Assembly: GCA_004124385.1 (NCBI GenBank)
Contig: SCKN01000001.1
Span: 124,001-188,000 of the forward strand
Direction: 5' to 3'
Length of the DNA: 64,000 nucleotides
Source: Fidelibacterota bacterium
GTDB lineage: Bacteria; Fidelibacterota; Marinisomatia; Marinisomatales; TCS55
The notes beneath the pieces are model-generated. The model did not search any database. It was not told the origin of the DNA and saw nothing but the letters and a program-made list of their open reading frames with translations. The position numbers and the translations under genes were made by a program. This document shows, one piece after another, positions 1 through 8,635 of this stretch (position 1 is the stretch's first letter; each line of letters starts with the position of its first letter).

Positions 1-1
1 A

Positions 2-3000
2 AGTTCTGATTTATCTGTTTCTTCTGTGGCGGTTACTGGAGGCAGTATAACGGATGCAGCCGGTAATGCATTGGATGCAGCGCCTTCTATTCCAGCAAGT
101 GGAAATTTGGATGATGCATCGAATATTGTCATTGAAGCAACTCGTCCAACGATTACAGCTGTAACTTCAATTTCTTCTGATGGAACATATAAAGTGGGTG
201 ATGACATCAATATTACCATGCAGTTTGATGAAGCTGTCACTCTTTCAGGAGGAACACTCGATTTAACATTTGATTTTGAAGGAACAGACCAAACGTTAAA
301 TGTGTCTACTTTTACTAATTCAAATTCAACAACGGCAACATATACAGTTCAGGCAGGAGATACAACTTCAGATCTTACTATTGGGAGTATCGCTCTAGGA
401 TCAGGAGCTACATTAAAAGATGTTGTAGGGAATAATCCAAATGCAATGACGAATTTTACTCCTACTACAACACTTGCTTCTGCTCATGCTATACAAATTG
501 ATGGTATTTTACCGACAATAACACAGGTGACATCATCAGATAATAATGGTTCTTTTAGTATTGGCGAAACAGTGAACGTAACTGTTAGTTTTTATGAACC
601 AGTCACATTATCAGGTGGAAATTTTGTCATTACACTTGAAACGGGAGGTACTGATCGTACTGTAACTATTTCTACTATTACCAACGCTATGACTGCATCA
701 GGAGATTATACAGTACAGAGTGGAGATGAAAGTTCTGATCTCGAAGTAAAATCAATTTCTTTATCAGCAGGAAGTCTGTCTGACGCGGCTGGAAATGCTA
801 TGACGGATTTTTCTGTTCTTGTCGGAAAAAATATATCTGATTTTAAAGATATTGTCATTGATGGGGCGCCACCGGCTGATTTCCAAACCGGAGCAGTTAC
901 GACAATTGCATCAGCGAGTACCTTCGTTGTTTCTGGTTATTGGAACGAAATGAATACAAATGTGGATATTACAGTCCCATTAGCGAATGATAATAGTTTG
1001 GTCGGAGGTACGGTGCAGATCCGTGCGAAGATTGATGCTAATTCATATATTAATGTAGAAGCTGCTGAAACAATTCAATCTTCCCACATTACAGCTGGGA
1101 CAATAGATGTCCGTATAGATAAATCCGACGTTGGAAATAATGGTCTTGAAGAATTAACGGACTTTGCCAATGGTGGTGTAATTACCTTTAACGCCATTCT
1201 TACAGATCTTGCTGGAAATAGTACAACAGGAACAGCCAGTACAACAACATTGACTATTGATACAACTGCGGCATTGGTGTCTAGTGTTTCGTCGACTACT
1301 ACCGATGGAATTTATAAAACGGGTGAGAATATTGAAGTTGACATTACATTTAATGATAATGTTACTCTTACAGGAGGAACATTAGATATTACCATGGAAT
1401 CCGGTTCAGTGGATAACTCGATTTCTATTACTACAATTACAAGTTCCAATACGGCAAGTAAAACATATACTGTTCAAAGCGGTGATAGTAATGCCGATTT
1501 ATTTGTAAAAACTCTTGCAGTCTCCGGGGGATATTTAATTGATATTGCTGGAAATCCAATGTCGACAGCTGATTTGACTATTGCGGCTAGTAGTAATATG
1601 AATGATAGCAAAGATATAGAAATAGATGGTATAGATCCTTCGGATTTTTCTGTTGGCAGTGTTACGACAGCCGGGGGGAATGTATATACTGGATATTGGA
1701 ATTCAACTAATACCGGATTTGATATAATTATCCCCATTGATGATGATGCGAGTTTAACAAATGGAACGGTTCAAATCCGAGGAAAAATAAATTCAGGATC
1801 CTATGAAAATGTCGGCACTGCTGAAACAATAATTGTGGGTGATTTAGACAGCGATAAAACAATATCTCTTACAGCAGCTGAATTGGAAGCTTTAACAAAT
1901 TTTTCTGATGATGGAATCGTGACGATAACTGCAATAATTACAGATGAAGCTGGCAATACAGCAACGGGAACAGAAAGTGCTACAACATTAACTATAGATC
2001 AAACGATTCCTTCATCGTTTACAGCATCAACTGTAAGTCCCGATGGAAATGTAGAAAGTGACGGGTATTTTAATGGCGTAAATACTGGTATTGAAGTAAT
2101 TATTCCATTAGAAGGCAGTGATAATTCATTGTCTGGAGGTAAAATAAGACTCCAAGCAAAAGCGGGGGGGAATTCTTGGGTAAGCGTAGCTGATTTCAAT
2201 ACAATATTGGGTAGCAATTTTGCAGCCGGATTTAAAACAGTTTCTGTTGATTCAGGAGGAACGGATAGCACAGACATAGTCCAATTAACAGGTTTTGCTG
2301 AAAATGAAAATCTATATTTTAGAGCTATTCTTTGGGATATTGCAGGAAACCAACGTACTGGTAATCAAAGCGCTACAACTATAGTCATAGACCAAGTTCA
2401 ACCCACTGTGTCATCCGTTTCATCAACATCAGGAAATGGAAGTTATAATTCAGGTACATCTATAAATATTGATGTGACGGGATCAGAAATATTAAATGTA
2501 ATTGGAACACCTCAAATTACTTTGGAAACAGGGAGTACGGATGCGACGGTTGATTATTCAAGCGGGTCTACGACTACAACATTAACGTTTGTTTATACTG
2601 TAGATGATGGTCACATATCATCTGATTTAGATGTGCAAAATGCAAATGGATTAACTTTGAATAGCGGTACTATTTATGATGATGCAGGAAATTCTTTGGT
2701 GTTAACACTGCCAATCGCTGGTAATAGTAATTCGTTATTTGATAATAATGATATTAAAGTAGATACAGAAGCGCCCACAGTAGTTATTACATACAGTGAT
2801 TCACTTGTTAAGGAAAATGATATAATATCTATTACAGCTACGTTTAGTGAAGAAATGTCAACTAGTCCGCAAGTGGCTATTTTATATGCAAGTGGAACTG
2901 AATTAGACGCAGCAAATATGTCCAATGTGAATGACACAGTTTGGATATATAATAATATAACTATTCCCGATGGAAATGATGGTGCAGCAACTGTATCAAT

Positions 3001-6000
3001 CATTGCCACTGACATTGCAGGAAATACACTAACCAACGGTAATACAACGAATCGCACTTTATTGCGAGTGGATAATACGCATCCAACATTTACTTTTTTG
3101 TCGCCGGACAGTGGAAATTATGTTAATAGTAGAAATGTAGGGTATAAATTAAGCGAAACCTCGTTTTCAGGTTCCATCACCTGGACAAGAGTTGGAGGAA
3201 ATGTTGACGCAAATTCTCCTCATGCTGTCACGCTAGCAGCATCAGAATTGGATGCAGCAACTACATTTTCAGACTATACACTTACAAACGACCCAACTAC
3301 GCTGGTCTCTGGCACCAATTACAATATTACATTTTCAGCAACGGATTCTGCCGGTAATCAATCACTAGATTTTGTAGAAACACCCGTCTTTTATGATACA
3401 ACAGCACCCACGGCAGCGTTAACATATTCGCATTATTTTGCCAGTGTTGATACAGTAGTAACCATCACAGCTACGTTTAATGAGCGCACATTACCCACAC
3501 CCCAAATAGCGATTGATTATGCGAGTGTAGGTGACGATATAGCAGCCACTAATATGACCATTGGTGCAGATTCTACCATCTGGACATATGCTGCTACCAT
3601 ACCTGCCGGAGAAGCCAATAATGGTATTGCATCGATTGCAATAACAACAACTGATCTAGCATTGAATACATTGCGTGCTGTTGATATTACCAATAGTGAT
3701 ACACTGGTTGTGGATAATACAATTCCAACTATTTCATTAAGTTATTCAAACCTGACGCAATCACAATTGACCAACGAAGGGAAATATCAGGATATTGTAG
3801 AAATCACTGCTCAATTCACTGAAAAAGCGAATACGACATCACCTCCAGTGTTAAATGTTGAATATTCTGACTCAACAAGTGACTCATTTTCAGGAATGTC
3901 TGCTTTTAATTCTGATAATAATGATTCTACGTGGATTTATCGAGTCACTTTGCCTGATAGTTCAAAAAATGATGGAATCTTTATTGCTTCAATAACAGCA
4001 AAAGATTTAGCAGGGAATTTTGTAACTACTTTTACAAATAATCAAATATTTTCAGTGGATAATACTCCACCGGATTCATTCAACACTTTAACAGTAACTC
4101 CTTTGGGAGTTAATCAAGTAATTGGATGGTATAATAGTACAATGGACAGTATAGAAACTGTTGCTCCTATTTCATCTCCGGCTGCTGATAATACAATACT
4201 CGGTGGCGGTAAAGTGGATATTCAGTTTTTCAATATTGTACGCGGATCGGACTGGGTAACGATACCAACTCAAGACAGTATCACAGGATCTGGAACTGGA
4301 GTATCATTCTATAGGACTAAAACAGAAATTGAATCACTATTAGTTCCAGGTACGTCTTTAATCCAAGGTGATACATTAATTATCCGAGCGGCAATTACTG
4401 ATCGAGTAGGGAATACAACTTACGGCAACACAAGCTCAAATAGATTAGTATATGATCCATTTCCGCCGACAATTGGAACTTTAACAGGCGGTATATTTTT
4501 TACACAAGATACGATTGTTTCTTCAGACTCAATTTCAGCAGTATGGTCAGAATTCACTGATTCAGTTTATCAGTCAATTCTTGGATCCGGTTTGAGTTCA
4601 TATGATTATAAAATTCAGCACTACGATGTTGAAGGTGTATATGTGGATGATTTGAAAGATTGGTCATCATTAGAATTACTTGAAATAGTTTCTCATACCG
4701 ATTTAGCACTAACGCATAATAATCAATACAGTTTGCATATAAGAGCAGTGGATGATGCTGGAAATATTTCCAGCATCATGAGTTCAGATACAATCAGAAG
4801 AATAAATTCCGCTCCCATTATTTCAATTGTAACAGATACAGTCCAATCCTTTGAGGATATTTTATTTTCCCAAACGATTGTATTTACTGATGTAGATACA
4901 GCTACTTTATCCGGAGATGTATTTACATTTAATTTGACGTCAACTCATCAATATGGTAGTGTACCTGCGATACCGGCTGTATTCCTCCCAGACGAAAATG
5001 TCATTAATTGGACACCAACGCAGTCTGATACTGGACTGTATAACTTCCAGGTAATTATCAATGATAACTGGACATTTTCTGATACAATTTCATATCTGGT
5101 TTTCGTTAATGCTGTAAATGATACTCCAACTGTCCTTGTAATAACCCCAAATCGTCTGCAAACGATGTTAGAAGATCAAACTGCAAAAGTAAAATTTTTA
5201 CTTTCTCAATATGGAGCTGATGTAGATAATGACAGTACTCAATTGACGTGGCAGGCTGCTGTTTTTGATACATCAAGTAAGCCGGGATTCCCCACTGCTT
5301 CATTATTTTTTGGTGATGGAACACCTCAAATAGTAAGACAGAGATTGATTAATACATATAATCCATATAATCATAATAATCAAAAATTAAAATACAGTTT
5401 AAAAGATAAAGATATATTATCAAACTCGATGCCAATATCTAAACGTACAGCTGCTGTTGCATATATTAATGTTTCATTGACGGACACAGCGGGAATATGG
5501 TGGGCAGAATTCAAAGTTGACAGCAATTATTATGGTAGCAATCATCGCATTATTTTCTTTGTAAGTGATCTTGCTGGAGCAACGGCTCAAGATACTGTTT
5601 TCTTAACGATCCTCCCAGAAAATGACCCACCACAAATTGCAAAAATTCCCAGATTTGAAGTAACTGAAAATCAATTTATGAAAATTGATTTTGCAGATTA
5701 TGTAACTGATGTGGATGATACAACATTAACAATAAGAGTTGCTGCATTATCCTATAAAGATAAAATGTCTCTTACAACTACTGTTGCCGGTGCATCAATA
5801 GTTGGAGATTCATTGCAATTTTTAACAAATAATATTGGTGATAGTGTTTTATTTACACCTGAAAAACTTTGGTCTGACACTTCGTTAATTCAGATATCTG
5901 TCATTGATGGACAAAATGCTCGAGCAAGTCAATTATTTGTTATTGATATTATTCGAGTTCCCAGACCGAATTTATCCCTTGAAGTTATTCAAAATAATGC

Positions 6001-6862
6001 CTTTACAAATTTCTTTGAAGTTATTGTTACAGACACTGTGTCTAAAACAGACAGTTTATTTGTAACGGTCCAAGGTCAGCGAATATCATTAGATACTGTA
6101 GCCAGTTATACCTATGTCGGGCATTATTCATTTGAAAATCCAGGAACATATACATTCTACGTAAAAGCCTGGGGTGTGGTTGGTGATACAACAATAACTC
6201 GATCCGTAAATATGGCTTTAGCGAAAGCATTCAATGATTGGTCAGGATCAAGCCCCGATGGAAAATTCAATGTGTTTGGGTCTAGTGGGTCAGTTCCATT
6301 TGATCGATCACTGTTGATTGTTGATTCAACTATGTTCAATAAATATTTTAACGATCGCGCATCTTATCGATTAGGCAATGAATCGTCAAAATTTGATTTA
6401 CCAGTAGAAGTGTCCATTTCATCCAATAGCGAAAATGATGCCATTTATCAACGGAGAAATGGTGTTGAATGGATCGAATTACCATCCGTATCACAGTATG
6501 GAAAAATTATGGCTTATACTGAAGGAATGGGTTATTTCAGATTAGGGCCAAAAACGATTTTTGTTCCGGGGGAAACTAGTCTACATCAGAATTATCCAAA
6601 TCCGTTCAATCCTGTTACCACTATAATGTATGATGTTGGTTTTAATGAAGGTCCGCAGCAACGAGTTAATATTATTGTGTATAATACTTTGGGTCAGCAT
6701 GTTCGTACACTCGTTAATGAACATATGGATATTGGCAGATATACTGTACGTTGGGATGGACGAGATAAAAATAATGTAACAGTTTCAAGTGGATTATATT
6801 TTATTCGTATGTTTAATAATAAGGGTCGAGTTGATACTAAAAAAATGATGCTGGTTCGATAA
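2..6862 (+). CDS. Giant modular surface protein with T9SS sorting domain (5' end outside window)
   Basis: At least 2,286 residues; the frame is open to the window edge, and the first residues already belong to a repeat module, so the true start lies upstream. The N-terminal two thirds is a chain of Ig-like modules of about 100-120 residues in at least three recurring types. One carries 'VTLSGG' then 'YTVQ.GD..SDL' and a D-AGN end (three or four clear copies before residue 910). One carries 'GYW/GYFN' then 'GG.VQIR.K' (residues about 290, 540, 660, 1350). One carries 'ITATF' and ends D-AGN-like (about 915, 1126, 1235). Residues about 1600-2000 look like cadherin/VCBS-type modules. The last 90 residues contain 'QNYPNPFNPVTT', 'YNTLGQ' and 'SGLYFIRM', the type A T9SS sorting domain, so export across the outer membrane and surface attachment or release are likely. 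Probably an adhesin or matrix protein; no enzyme domain was seen. The next gene starts on its stop codon. Confidence 0.9.
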   Translation, partial: SSDLSVSSVAVTGGSITDAAGNALDAAPSIPASGNLDDASNIVIEATRPTITAVTSISSDGTYKVGDDINITMQFDEAVTLSGGTLDLTFDFEGTDQTLNVSTFTNSNSTTATYTVQAGDTTSDLTIGSIALGSGATLKDVVGNNPNAMTNFTPTTTLASAHAIQIDGILPTITQVTSSDNNGSFSIGETVNVTVSFYEPVTLSGGNFVITLETGGTDRTVTISTITNAMTASGDYTVQSGDESSDLEVKSISLSAGSLSDAAGNAMTDFSVLVGKNISDFKDIVIDGAPPADFQTGAVTTIASASTFVVSGYWNEMNTNVDITVPLANDNSLVGGTVQIRAKIDANSYINVEAAETIQSSHITAGTIDVRIDKSDVGNNGLEELTDFANGGVITFNAILTDLAGNSTTGTASTTTLTIDTTAALVSSVSSTTTDGIYKTGENIEVDITFNDNVTLTGGTLDITMESGSVDNSISITTITSSNTASKTYTVQSGDSNADLFVKTLAVSGGYLIDIAGNPMSTADLTIAASSNMNDSKDIEIDGIDPSDFSVGSVTTAGGNVYTGYWNSTNTGFDIIIPIDDDASLTNGTVQIRGKINSGSYENVGTAETIIVGDLDSDKTISLTAAELEALTNFSDDGIVTITAIITDEAGNTATGTESATTLTIDQTIPSSFTASTVSPDGNVESDGYFNGVNTGIEVIIPLEGSDNSLSGGKIRLQAKAGGNSWVSVADFNTILGSNFAAGFKTVSVDSGGTDSTDIVQLTGFAENENLYFRAILWDIAGNQRTGNQSATTIVIDQVQPTVSSVSSTSGNGSYNSGTSINIDVTGSEILNVIGTPQITLETGSTDATVDYSSGSTTTTLTFVYTVDDGHISSDLDVQNANGLTLNSGTIYDDAGNSLVLTLPIAGNSNSLFDNNDIKVDTEAPTVVITYSDSLVKENDIISITATFSEEMSTSPQVAILYASGTELDAANMSNVNDTVWIYNNITIPDGNDGAATVSIIATDIAGNTLTNGNTTNRTLLRVDNTHPTFTFLSPDSGNYVNSRNVGYKLSETSFSGSITWTRVGGNVDANSPHAVTLAASELDAATTFSDYTLTNDPTTLVSGTNYNITFSATDSAGNQSLDFVETPVFYDTTAPTAALTYSHYFASVDTVVTITATFNERTLPTPQIAIDYASVGDDIAATNMTIGADSTIWTYAATIPAGEANNGIASIAITTTDLALNTLRAVDITNSDTLVVDNTIPTISLSYSNLTQSQLTNEGKYQDIVEITAQFTEKANTTSPPVLNVEYSDSTSDSFSGMSAFNSDNNDSTWIYRVTLPDSSKNDGIFIASITAKDLAGNFVTTFTNNQIFSVDNTPPDSFNTLTVTPLGVNQVIGWYNSTMDSIETVAPISSPAADNTILGGGKVDIQFFNIVRGSDWVTIPTQDSITGSGTGVSFYRTKTEIESLLVPGTSLIQGDTLIIRAAITDRVGNTTYGNTSSNRLVYDPFPPTIGTLTGGIFFTQDTIVSSDSISAVWSEFTDSVYQSILGSGLSSYDYKIQHYDVEGVYVDDLKDWSSLELLEIVSHTDLALTHNNQYSLHIRAVDDAGNISSIMSSDTIRRINSAPIISIVTDTVQSFEDILFSQTIVFTDVDTATLSGDVFTFNLTSTHQYGSVPAIPAVFLPDENVINWTPTQSDTGLYNFQVIINDNWTFSDTISYLVFVNAVNDTPTVLVITPNRLQTMLEDQTAKVKFLLSQYGADVDNDSTQLTWQAAVFDTSSKPGFPTASLFFGDGTPQIVRQRLINTYNPYNHNNQKLKYSLKDKDILSNSMPISKRTAAVAYINVSLTDTAGIWWAEFKVDSNYYGSNHRIIFFVSDLAGATAQDTVFLTILPENDPPQIAKIPRFEVTENQFMKIDFADYVTDVDDTTLTIRVAALSYKDKMSLTTTVAGASIVGDSLQFLTNNIGDSVLFTPEKLWSDTSLIQISVIDGQNARASQLFVIDIIRVPRPNLSLEVIQNNAFTNFFEVIVTDTVSKTDSLFVTVQGQRISLDTVASYTYVGHYSFENPGTYTFYVKAWGVVGDTTITRSVNMALAKAFNDWSGSSPDGKFNVFGSSGSVPFDRSLLIVDSTMFNKYFNDRASYRLGNESSKFDLPVEVSISSNSENDAIYQRRNGVEWIELPSVSQYGKIMAYTEGMGYFRLGPKTIFVPGETSLHQNYPNPFNPVTTIMYDVGFNEGPQQRVNIIVYNTLGQHVRTLVNEHMDIGRYTVRWDGRDKNNVTVSSGLYFIRMFNNKGRVDTKKMMLVR

Positions 6863-7551
6863 TGATACGTATGAAAAAAACGCCCATTATTGTTTTAGCG
6901 CTAGGAATTGTTTTGAGCATTAATTCGTGTCGTAAACACTATGAAGCAACTGAACAAGATATGGCTGATTATGGTTGGTTATTATTTGAAAAAGCTGTCG
7001 GTAATTCCGATTATACAGATAGTAAAGAATGGTTTTTGAAATCGGTGAATGAAGATACAACGTATATGGATGGGTATAATGGTTTGGGTTGGTCTTTTGG
7101 AAAATTAACAGATATTGACAGCAGTATATACTTCTTTGAAACAGGTTTAAGATTCTCACCCAGTATTTATGATACAACTAATATTCGTTTTGAACTATTG
7201 GCTGGATTATGTTTTGCAAATAATGCCGAAGGATTGTATGTAGCAGCGATTGCATGGGGAGACAGTTTAATAGAAGACGGCCTTTCATCTGGGTTAGCTA
7301 CAAATAAGTGGGTTTTTACACATAATAATTTGAATAGTAAAAATAAAATTAATCACCTTGATCTTCGAGTAACAATGGCTGCTTCAAATTTTGCTGTTGG
7401 GGAATTTAGTAAAAGTGTAAATCATATTCAGTCAATCCTAACTGAATTATCCGGATCCACCACTTTCAATCCAGACGTAAATTTAGTCAGCGGTAGAGCA
7501 GAATTAGCTGTTTGGATTGACTCTCTCTCGACAATATTGTCAAATCAATAG
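6862..7551 (+). CDS. Putative lipoprotein with TPR-like helices
   Basis: A 229-residue protein with a short basic N-terminus, a hydrophobic segment and a cysteine at 'SINSC' (about residue 23), which reads as a lipoprotein signal peptide. The mature part begins 'RKHYEATEQDMADYGW' and contains helix pairs resembling TPR units ('GYNGLGWSFGKL', 'SIYFFETGL'). The start ATG overlaps the stop of the giant T9SS protein by one base (TAATG), so the two are probably translated together and may act together at the envelope. The family is not recognised; the TPR assignment is by eye. Confidence 0.75.
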   Translation: MIRMKKTPIIVLALGIVLSINSCRKHYEATEQDMADYGWLLFEKAVGNSDYTDSKEWFLKSVNEDTTYMDGYNGLGWSFGKLTDIDSSIYFFETGLRFSPSIYDTTNIRFELLAGLCFANNAEGLYVAAIAWGDSLIEDGLSSGLATNKWVFTHNNLNSKNKINHLDLRVTMAASNFAVGEFSKSVNHIQSILTELSGSTTFNPDVNLVSGRAELAVWIDSLSTILSNQ

Positions 7552-7562
7552 TTTAACATATT

Positions 7563-8027
7563 TTGCCAAAAAATAATGTCCATCAGCGTTGGATGTCTCA
7601 AGCGATTCAGCAAGCACATAAAGCAATTCAAATAGATGAAATTCCCATTGGTGCTGTTATCATCCACAATAATCAAGTAATTGGTCGAGGATACAATCAA
7701 CGTGAGCATTTACATGATCCAACTGCCCATGCAGAGATATTAGCAATTACAGCTGCATCAAATACGCTGGAAGACTGGCGATTGAACGATTGTACTCTTT
7801 ATGTAACAAAAGAACCCTGCCCTATGTGTGCGGGTGCTGTTGTTATGTCACGCTTTAAAATGGTTATATTTGGCTGTTATGATGAAGAAAAGGGCTGTTG
7901 TGGTTCATTGTATCAATTATGCGGTGATCCGCGATTAGGGCAGAAAATAGCCGTAAAAGGTGGAGTGCTTGAAGAAGAATGCTTGGAATTGATTCAAAAT
8001 TTCTTTTTGGCAAAACGTAAAGCATAA
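7563..8027 (+). CDS. tadA: tRNA-specific adenosine deaminase TadA
   Basis: A 154-residue cytidine/deoxycytidylate-deaminase-fold enzyme that converts the wobble adenosine of tRNA-Arg(ACG) to inosine. The zinc site is complete: H56-A57-E58 (catalytic Glu58) and P84-C85-P86-M87-C88, followed by 'AGAVVMSRF', typical of TadA. The start shown is a TTG at 7563; an ATG at 7593 would remove ten residues and still leave the whole domain, so the start is uncertain. It lies 11 bases after the lipoprotein gene and 76 bases before tRNA-Ser. tadA near tRNA-Ser, SRP RNA and dnaX is also the Bacillus subtilis arrangement. Confidence 0.93.
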   Translation: MPKNNVHQRWMSQAIQQAHKAIQIDEIPIGAVIIHNNQVIGRGYNQREHLHDPTAHAEILAITAASNTLEDWRLNDCTLYVTKEPCPMCAGAVVMSRFKMVIFGCYDEEKGCCGSLYQLCGDPRLGQKIAVKGGVLEEECLELIQNFFLAKRKA

Positions 8028-8103
8028 TTATTAGAAGGTAATTCCGTAATTTCACACTAACCTGATTAGTACTTTTAATCCGTTTTATATCAATTAACTA
8101 GAA

Positions 8104-8194
8104 GGAGAGGTGGCAGAGCTTGGCTGAATGCGCTGCACTCGAAATGCAGTATGGTCCTAGATCATCGGGGGTTCAAATCCCTCCCTCTCCGCCA
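8104..8194 (+). tRNA. tRNA-Ser(CGA)
   Basis: The acceptor stem GGAGAGG pairs with CCTCTCC, followed by G and an encoded CCA. The anticodon stem CTGCA/TGCAG closes the loop CTCGAAA, giving anticodon CGA (codon UCG). A long variable arm of class II type lies between the anticodon stem and the T arm (GTTCAAATC), as expected for serine. Confidence 0.95.
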
Positions 8195-8200
8195 AAAACT

Positions 8201-8635
8201 ATGAAAGAATACCGACAATTAACTCGTTCAGATTTTGATCACGAAATGGCTCTAAAAACGCGTTGGGGCGATATGGACGCACTTGGCCACTTGAATCATG
8301 TGAAATATCTTACATATATGGAAAATGCACGTATCGCGTATTATTCGTCATTAGGATTTGGAGATTTACGTCATAATCAAAAACCGAGTATAATTTTAGG
8401 TGGAATGAGTATTGAATATTTATCTCAAGTTTCCCACCCAGCAACATTATCGATATGTCATCGGGTTAATCGTATTGGAAGCAAGAGTTTTGATTTTTTA
8501 GGAGCAATTTTTGAAGACGGGAAAGATTTTCCAGTTTGTACAGGATTGTTCAAAATAATTTCATTCGACTATAAAAATCAGAAGTCAGTACAAGTTCCTC
8601 AAATTATACGAGAAAATCTCCACAAAGGTTTGTGA
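8201..8635 (+). CDS. Acyl-CoA thioesterase, 4HBT hotdog-fold family
   Basis: A 144-residue single hotdog domain. The motif 'RWGDMDALGHLNHVKY' near residue 25 is the 4-hydroxybenzoyl-CoA thioesterase-type active-site loop (the Asp of 'GDMDALGH'), followed by the long helix 'YMENARIAYYSSLGF'. Such enzymes hydrolyse acyl-CoA thioesters in the cytoplasm; the substrate cannot be read from the sequence. The frame stays open upstream into tRNA-Ser, so starts inside the tRNA are false; I take the ATG at 8201, six bases after the tRNA CCA. No strong ribosome-binding site is visible. Its TGA overlaps the GTG start of the next gene by four bases, implying translational coupling with the dehydrogenase. 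Confidence 0.85.
   Translation: MKEYRQLTRSDFDHEMALKTRWGDMDALGHLNHVKYLTYMENARIAYYSSLGFGDLRHNQKPSIILGGMSIEYLSQVSHPATLSICHRVNRIGSKSFDFLGAIFEDGKDFPVCTGLFKIISFDYKNQKSVQVPQIIRENLHKGL

Noticed and set aside
8120-8200. Longer start for the thioesterase
   Set aside because: It would lie inside tRNA-Ser; the translated part is tRNA sequence, and the ATG at 8201 gives a complete hotdog domain.
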